Assembly: GCA_936432065.2 (NCBI GenBank)
Contig: OW386285.2
Location: 139,529,235-139,593,234, forward strand
Source of the DNA: Rutpela maculata
Taxonomy: Eukaryota > Arthropoda > Insecta > Coleoptera > Cerambycidae
Reading direction: 5' to 3'
DNA: 64,000 nucleotides
Shown in pieces: positions 58,023 through 64,000 of this stretch. The notes under the pieces are model-generated. The model was not told where the DNA came from. It was given only the letters and a program-made list of their open reading frames with translations, and made no database searches. The translations under genes were made by a program, and so were the position numbers. Numbering within the stretch: the stretch's first letter is position 1; the number at the start of each line of letters is the position of its first letter.

Positions 58023-58751
58023 TCTGTCCCTGTAGAGTAAATCGTAATCCTGAAAATGACTGAAGACTTTTCAGAATAAGTAGAAGATTTTATGAAGAAT
58101 AATTTTTTATCAAAAATCCAAATATAAAATATAGTTTACAAGAATAGTTAAGTCCATCCGTGAACACACTGTATGTTTATGAATCATTAAATTTGAGAGA
58201 CAAGTCAATTTTCTACAAAAAATTGATAAGTTTTATTATCGTTTGCATGTATTTATTTATCACTTTTCCCCACACATATTTGCAGTCCATAAAGGCTTCA
58301 AGAAGCTACCATATGATGTCAAATCAAGTGCACAAGGCACGTATGTAACATATCGCACAAGGCGTCGAGTTCATCAGATCTGAGTAGAACAAGTTCAACA
58401 CGCTCCTTATAATGTACCCGCGCGTATCAACCATCTATTATTTATTTGCAGGTTTACATACATAAAATGTCTCTCTATACTAATCATGCCACAGAAATTG
58501 TTTCTACTGAGACCTTTATGTCGTTTATTAAATTTCACTAGTTGGAATAGAATTCTCTTGGCAATTCTACATGATTGGGTGAATATTTAGCCAGTTCTAT
58601 AAAACTACCTGATAGTTGATGAGTTCACGTATTTCATAGTAAACAACGAAAATTATCGGTTATCTTCATTTAGACGAACTAAAAATTCCGAAATTTTGTT
58701 TTTACAGTTTCTTTTTTAAACGTATATTTTCTAAGTTATAAAAAATTAAAG
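58023..58751. other. Gene-free stretch
   Basis: AT-rich; frame 58160-58348 has no recognisable motif. Confidence 0.4.
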
Positions 58752-58878
58752 CGATTATTTCACTCATTAACGTGATAGCCAATGAGAGCCCGTTTTTTGA
58801 CAACATTGCACCAATCAAATGTCATTATTAGTGGTAAACTAACCTAGATCGGCTTTTGACAGTACCAGCATGAAAAAA
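58752..58878. repeat. Short interspersed repeat, copy 2
   Basis: Direct-orientation partner of 51788-51922. Confidence 0.5.
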
Positions 58879-60006
58879 TTATCACTCTAATTTTCTGGGT
58901 CGACGGGTCTACAAATATCCCGATAATATTTAGACGTTTTTATCTATAAATATCTTCTCTTGCTTATTGCTAATTGTTAACGTAAATTGTAAATTGTAGT
59001 ATTGTTTTATATAAGTGGTAACATAATAATATAAAAATAGCCTAAAAACACCACATGAGTTGACAACTTCCAATTTCAAAGCCAAGGCTGTGTGGAATCT
59101 ATATAGGTTTGGGACAAGTTATACACAGCTTTCAATGGTTTATAATACCTAACGTAATTACAAAATAATTTCCACAACTAAAATTAAATACAAATGCCTA
59201 AGAAGCAGACAAATTAATTATTTCATGTTAAATACACACATGTACTTACGTATGGTCATCCATCACAAAGTAGGTAACAACACCTTACTCAGAAAATCAA
59301 AACTCTGCACTAGTACTATACATTATAATTCGTTGTATTTAAAGTTCTCTCTACTTAAACAAGCAAGCCTTAACATAATGATTAGTTAAATTAAAAATAA
59401 GGATTAAATACATAAATATATATTAATTAACAATTTAACATAATAATTCTTGAAATATTCGCTGTTAAGTTAATACTGCATGACTAGATGGCGGTACCTT
59501 TCCATCTGATGTCGGCAAACTCAGAATGTAAAAGCGAGAGATTGATAAAATATAATATTGTCCGGCTTTATTTTTAGTGTGATTGGTGGAAGCGTGCTCG
59601 AGAACTCTTTACAGTGAAGACCAGACTATGAGTTACAATACAATATATAGTTTAACGTATATTGTTTTTCTTGATTGTTATTGTCATTACATCATTTATA
59701 CCTACTTTGTTTTTCACTTTGGAAATGCATTTTTATGTGACGTAAATGATAAAATTGAAAATAAAGGCCAGTAAACTCTAAAAAGTGACAAGAAAAGGTC
59801 TGAAGGCAATTAATTACCAAACATAATATTGAAGATATACTTAAAGAATTATTTATTCGTGAAATATTCTCCCCAAGTACCACTTGGGTTTTTAAATTTT
59901 ATCTATACATTTTTGCTCAAGCTAAGTTGCCAAAAGGTAATATAATTTGTGTAAATTGACAGTTTATTATCAAATATTAAATTTCTCCCACTAAAGTGCT
60001 CTGAAT
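58879..60006. other. Gene-free stretch
   Basis: AT-rich, overlapping opposite-strand chance frames at 59583-59883; nothing recognised. Confidence 0.4.
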
Positions 60007-60068
60007 TTAATCAGATAATAAACTGTCAATTAATCAGATAATAAACTGCACTCAATAAACTGCACTCT
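60007..60068. repeat. Small tandem repeat
   Basis: TAATCAGATAATAAACTG occurs twice (about 60009 and 60033) followed by two partial AATAAACTGCACTC units. A related CAGTTTATTATCA lies inverted at about 59960-59972. Confidence 0.6.
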
Positions 60069-60696
60069 TAATATTACCAGGCAAAGTTTTCGCGAAAATT
60101 TTACCGATAAAATTACGCACGAATATTGCTCTCTACATTTATGTCAAGTTCTTCATGTTTATTCAATCACAAATTTTGACTTAGGACCGATTTTGGGAGG
60201 CATGAAATATTCAGTCTCGAGTGTGCTAAAATGTTTATGCCAACCATTCGGAGACTCCCTGCGTTTTTGCCACTGAGTACCTAGTTGGGGTTTTCTAAGA
60301 TCCACCCACCATACCCACTACCAGAATCTGGAGTAGTATGATGTGCACTTGGTTTTTTGCGCATCGTTCAGCAGCCTTGACGTTGAGGGCTAGACTTAAC
60401 GTGTCTGCCACTTATCTCACGGCCCCTTCCACAGACAGACATAACAAAAACAGGGTCTCCAATGGTACAGAATGCACTCGAAATATCTGTCGATGGCTTT
60501 TTTTACTCTGCACCTAATGTACTTCCAATATATCAAACATTACACGTCATTACTTAAAATATTCCGACGTCATAAATTATCAGTCCAAAATAAAACCAAC
60601 CATATACATTTACGGAACACTTAAGTTGGTATTGCGCCACGTGCTCGTGCAATTTTGTTTATATGGTATATTACCATTACCACGCATTTCTTTAAA
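60069..60696. other. Gene-free stretch
   Basis: 60230-60450 is richer in GC than its flanks but no frame is recognisable. Confidence 0.35.
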
Positions 60697-60960
60697 TAAT
60701 AATAATAATAATAACTTTATTTACATAATTATAATAATAGTTACATTAAATTATATATAGTGCGCAATACAATAATGTAAATAAATTCAAAGATACTCGA
60801 TAAGTGACCGAGGACACTTGTTTCGGCTTAGTTTGTATCGCTTTGTACGTATAATTGATCTAATATTAGTTTGTTTGTTTAAAATATTTGCAATGTCGGA
60901 AGTATTTTAACCTCTTAAATTTAGAAGATCTAGATTTATCTGAGTAAAGGAGACAGGGTC
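60697..60960 (-). mobile_element. LINE 3' end with (ATT)n tail, minus strand
   Basis: Read on the minus strand the segment ends in TATGTAAATAAAGTTATT plus an ATT repeat (60697-60715 on the plus strand as AATAATAAT). The same style of end marks the LINEs at 13221-13436 and 53155-53175. A short coding-like scrap may extend upstream to about 60960. Confidence 0.55.
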
Positions 60961-61166
60961 CTACACTTCTTGAAAAATCATTTCACTATGTGGGGCTCGA
61001 ACCGACTTCACTAGGTGCGCCCGTAGTGCAAGCCTAGATATGCCAATCACTTCTGATCTTCAGAAATTACTGAAAATTTTATAATTAGGTAAAGTCTTAA
61101 TATAAGTGAATTAAAGGTTTTATGTAAAAGCTTTGAGCCCATATAAACGTAGTAAACGTGACCTTG

Positions 61167-62140
61167 TAGAAGAACTCACCACCGTCATCTGAAGCACGAG
61201 ACACTATGTACTTTATTAAGGGCGCCAGTCGCGCTCCCCCCTTTGACTTACAGTGGTACTTTCAGTGAGGTTCAGTTAAGTTTTAAGGGACGACCTAAGA
61301 CCGGGGCTCTGTAATATATGAGAAAGGTATAAGTTCGTTTTCCGTGGATTGCTAACTGCTTCCTCCAAAGTCTCCGCCTTCTTAGGATGCACTGATCTTA
61401 CTTCCAAACATCACTTCTTACTTACTTTGTAGGGTTCATCTCTTCAGCCTCTGTGATTTGATCAATGTTCATATCAGACGTGTGGGCTCTTTGAGGGTCA
61501 TTTTCTTTCAGTTGTCGGCGTAACACACAAACGCTCCTGGAAAGTTAACTTAATGTTAATCATTCAATAGAGAAAATGCAAGAGTTCAAATAATATCATT
61601 TATTGGGTAATTCAAAATGTACAGGAAATGTGTGCAAGATCAATATGTATGAACCTGCCTGCCAAACATGGCAAGGACGGACGCCTCTTTTAAAGGACGT
61701 GTGTCTCAACCACCATACAATGTAGTGGTTATCGACTTGACATAAAAAAATTCACAACTACCTAGGAGCGTACGCATGTACTTTGAATTGAACTGACGGT
61801 AAAAATGTTTTACTAAAGATTTTAGTGGACTTGTGGCTTTCTTTATAGTTGCAATAGTCAGTATATAAATTATATTAGGCTCCCTTGTGAAAACGTACTA
61901 ACGGCATATAATCTAATAAAGGTTTTGTACCACGGTTTTGATTCCGAGCGAGCATTATGGAGATGTCTGCATGAGGTAATTTATGGACTAATCCGCTTTT
62001 TCTCCAATTTTCGCTAAAATTCAAGATCTGCCTTCTGGAATGAAACTATTTTTTCCGATGACCATCCGATGCCCCTGTCTCATGATCAAGTCGCCAGTAG
62101 GATTTAAATTCTTTTTTGCGAAGAACCGGCCTTGGCAATT
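61167..62140. repeat. Unclassified ~0.9-kb repeat R3, copy 2
   Basis: Direct-orientation partner of 35437-36330, slightly longer through small indels. No domain-bearing frame. Confidence 0.65.
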
Positions 62141-62437
62141 TTAGCCTTTTTTGCCAGAATATTTCATTTTCAGCCCTTAATATTTTGCCAACTCTCTAAA
62201 CTTTAAAGTTCATCTTTATATAGTACTTTCTAATTCTGCAATGATGTCGTAAAACGATAAAAAAGTAAATATTAGGCTCACTTTAGTAGAATTTTTTACG
62301 ATTGGTACCACACTTCTTCGAGGACGTGAAAAAGACTTTTTTTTTCAAACGTCAGAAAAACATGACATTTCTTAACTCATCTCATGATATTAACGTTTGA
62401 CTTTTTAGACGGCTGTGCATTGCCATTAACAACAGTG

Positions 62438-62560
62438 GTAATAGTATTTTAAACAACAAGTTTATAAAAAGCGAATCTTTTCACACGAGTGAGACAGTTG
62501 AATGAGTGTGAAAAGATGTTTTCAAATGTGTTGTTTACAATACTTTTTCTACGACTGTAG
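62438..62560. repeat. Imperfect inverted repeat
   Basis: CTTTTCACAC (about 62477-62486) pairs with GTGTGAAAAG (about 62507-62516), extended outward by TATTTTAAACAACAAGTTTA against TGTGTTGTTTACAATA. CAGTCGTAGAAAAA recurs at 62828, inverted relative to the right side of this hairpin (TTTTTCTACGACTG at about 62546), suggesting a larger decayed TIR element from 62438 to about 62860. Confidence 0.45.
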
Positions 62561-62952
62561 AATTAACCATTTTTAATGAACTTCTTTAAAAGTGTTGTGG
62601 TTTGAAGACTTCAAAACTGATGTTTAGTTGTTAAATGAGTCGGTTGCTACCAACCTGGATAGGCTAGCCTACTTCAAAAAATTCAAATAAAAGGTGTCAG
62701 TTCTGGTTTTGACAGGACTGTGTGAAAACATGACAGTACTGTATTTTCTGGATTTTTAAACACATCGTGTGAACAAAAAACAGTTTCGAGTCATGGCTAC
62801 AGTACGTTATTTGTCGTTTTCGAAAGCAGTCGTAGAAAAAAAGTACTTTTTCTGACGCTGTGAGCGGCATAAAAGTAATATCCATAACAACGGCGTATTT
62901 TATTTAATACACCGGCCATGCGATATTAAAGCCATGTTGTTACCCGGTTCTT

Positions 62953-64000
62953 TTATACCACCAGACCAAGGTCCCGTGGTCTGGTGCTGTTGTCGGTTAC
63001 TGACCATTCACTTCGATCTCCTATTTTTATTTCGAAGTTTCTGTTAAAGATGTATTTAGGGATCTTATGGTTTGTTCTCCTCTGAGATGTTATCACACCC
63101 ACTAAGTTCCTAATTCGATTGTGCCCCAGTGCTGCGTATTTGTCACTGTATTTTACGTGCAGTCTGAAGTGTTCCATTATCCCTTCCCCCATTACCATCA
63201 GTTGAAAGGGGCGGGAAGGTCCGGTAGGACCTCCATTGCTGCTGTTGGTGTTGTTTTCATCGCTCCTGTTACCGCTAAATAGGCAAGTCTTTGTACCTTG
63301 CTTAGCTCAGCGGCAGCAGTGAGTTGCAATCTTTGGCCACCATATCGAAGCCGGATATGTGATCATGGGTCTAACCACCGTAACATATGTCCAGTAGATC
63401 ATACTTGGCCTTACTCCCCATGTTTTTCCATCGGCGCGCCTGGCCAGCATGAGTGTGGTCTCTGCTCTTTTTTGGTTCTGTTTAACTGTTGGTTCCAGGT
63501 AAGTTTGGAATCTAGTATTACTCCCACTACTTTACCTCGACCGTTTTAGTGGTCCAAGCCCATCTACTTTCCTTCTTCAGATGAATATCATGACGGTTGA
63601 CTTTGAGAGACTAATATTTAGTCCTTCCTCATATGTCCATTTCGTTACAAAATTTGGGGCCTGTTGTATGCGCTCCCTTATTGTGTTGTTGAATTTACCT
63701 TGTGCTGCGATGACTAGGTCATCTGCATAGCCAAGTGTTTTAAAGTCCTTCTCTGTCCAGTAACGTTAGCAGCTCATCCACTACCGGGTTCCACAGAAAA
63801 GGCGATAGAACGCATCCCTGCGGACATCCTCTATCGACCCGAGCTACCAATGTTTCCCCCATTATGGATCTGTATACCAATCTTTCTCTGAGCATGCAGT
63901 CTATCCATCTGCAGCTAGTCCCAACCGATCCATTTTTTCCTCGTTGCTTTCCTGATTGTAGAGATACGTTATCAAACGCTCCCTCAATGTCCAAGAAGGC
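62953..64000 (-). pseudogene. RNase H-type LINE ORF2 fragment, runs off right edge
   Basis: The minus-strand frame 63994-63740 reads MDIEGAFDNVSL, RWIDCMLRERLVYRSIMGE and VDRGCPQGCVLSPFLWNPVV: reverse transcriptase motifs DxxGAFDN and GCPQGG.LSPLLW. It continues in another frame with LGYADDLVIAAQGKF (YADD at 63718-63729), LNISLSKSTVMIF, then TYPASIWWPK and GAMKTTPTAAMEVL, and ends as IFNRNFEIKIGDRSEWSVT. This motif set is typical of R1/LOA/I-like LINEs whose next domain is RNase H; the sequence stops just before that domain, near 62953. Three or more frameshifts. The 5' part lies outside the window. Confidence 0.8.

Overview
This window looks like a stretch of a large, AT-rich, repeat-filled arthropod genome, most likely an insect. 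The evidence is the repertoire of elements: Jockey/CR1/I-type LINEs, long-TIR Tc1/mariner-like elements, hAT-like MITEs, an ISL2EU-type element, and Helentron/DINE-like elements carrying (GTCY)n microsatellites. I found no host gene I can support. Almost every convincing coding signal belongs to a transposable element, and nearly all are broken by frameshifts, stops or truncation.

Layout. 0-7 kb: a Helentron-like element with a GTCY microsatellite (65-1052), an unclassified repeat with a second copy at 41 kb, a second Helentron-like family interrupted by a small TIR element that holds a FEN1/XPG-like ORF fragment (3481-4625), and a hAT MITE with a perfect 8-bp target duplication (6804-6967). 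7.5-13.4 kb: a 5'-truncated LINE split by a nested DNA transposon with a nearly intact hAT-like transposase on the minus strand. 14-24 kb: MITE debris, a TIR element containing the 3' end of a Jockey LINE, a second Jockey 3' end in the opposite orientation, and a G-rich hAT-like nonautonomous element. 24-34 kb: two long-TIR mariner-like elements (1.4 and 3.4 kb), an inverted double copy of the second Helentron-like family, and two copies of a third such family, one of which contains a tRNA-like segment.

35-46 kb: a nearly full-length two-ORF LINE on the minus strand, a further LINE scrap, an IS630-like transposase relic, and an I-group LINE with an RNase H domain. 47-58 kb: LINE scraps, a 1.7-kb palindrome made of two inverted copies of one TIR element, and a 3.3-kb palindromic element carrying ISL2EU-like transposase N-termini in both arms with a solo LTR inserted in one arm. 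58-64 kb: short repeats, a LINE tail, the second copy of a ~0.9-kb unclassified repeat, and an RNase H-type LINE running off the right edge on the minus strand.

The genes do not form an operon or pathway. What ties the window together is layered insertion (LINE split by DNA transposon; mariner split by Helentron-like element; Helentron-like element split by TIR element; palindrome split by LTR) and an unusual abundance of inverted-duplicate elements. All assignments come from reading motifs and repeats by eye. No database search was run.
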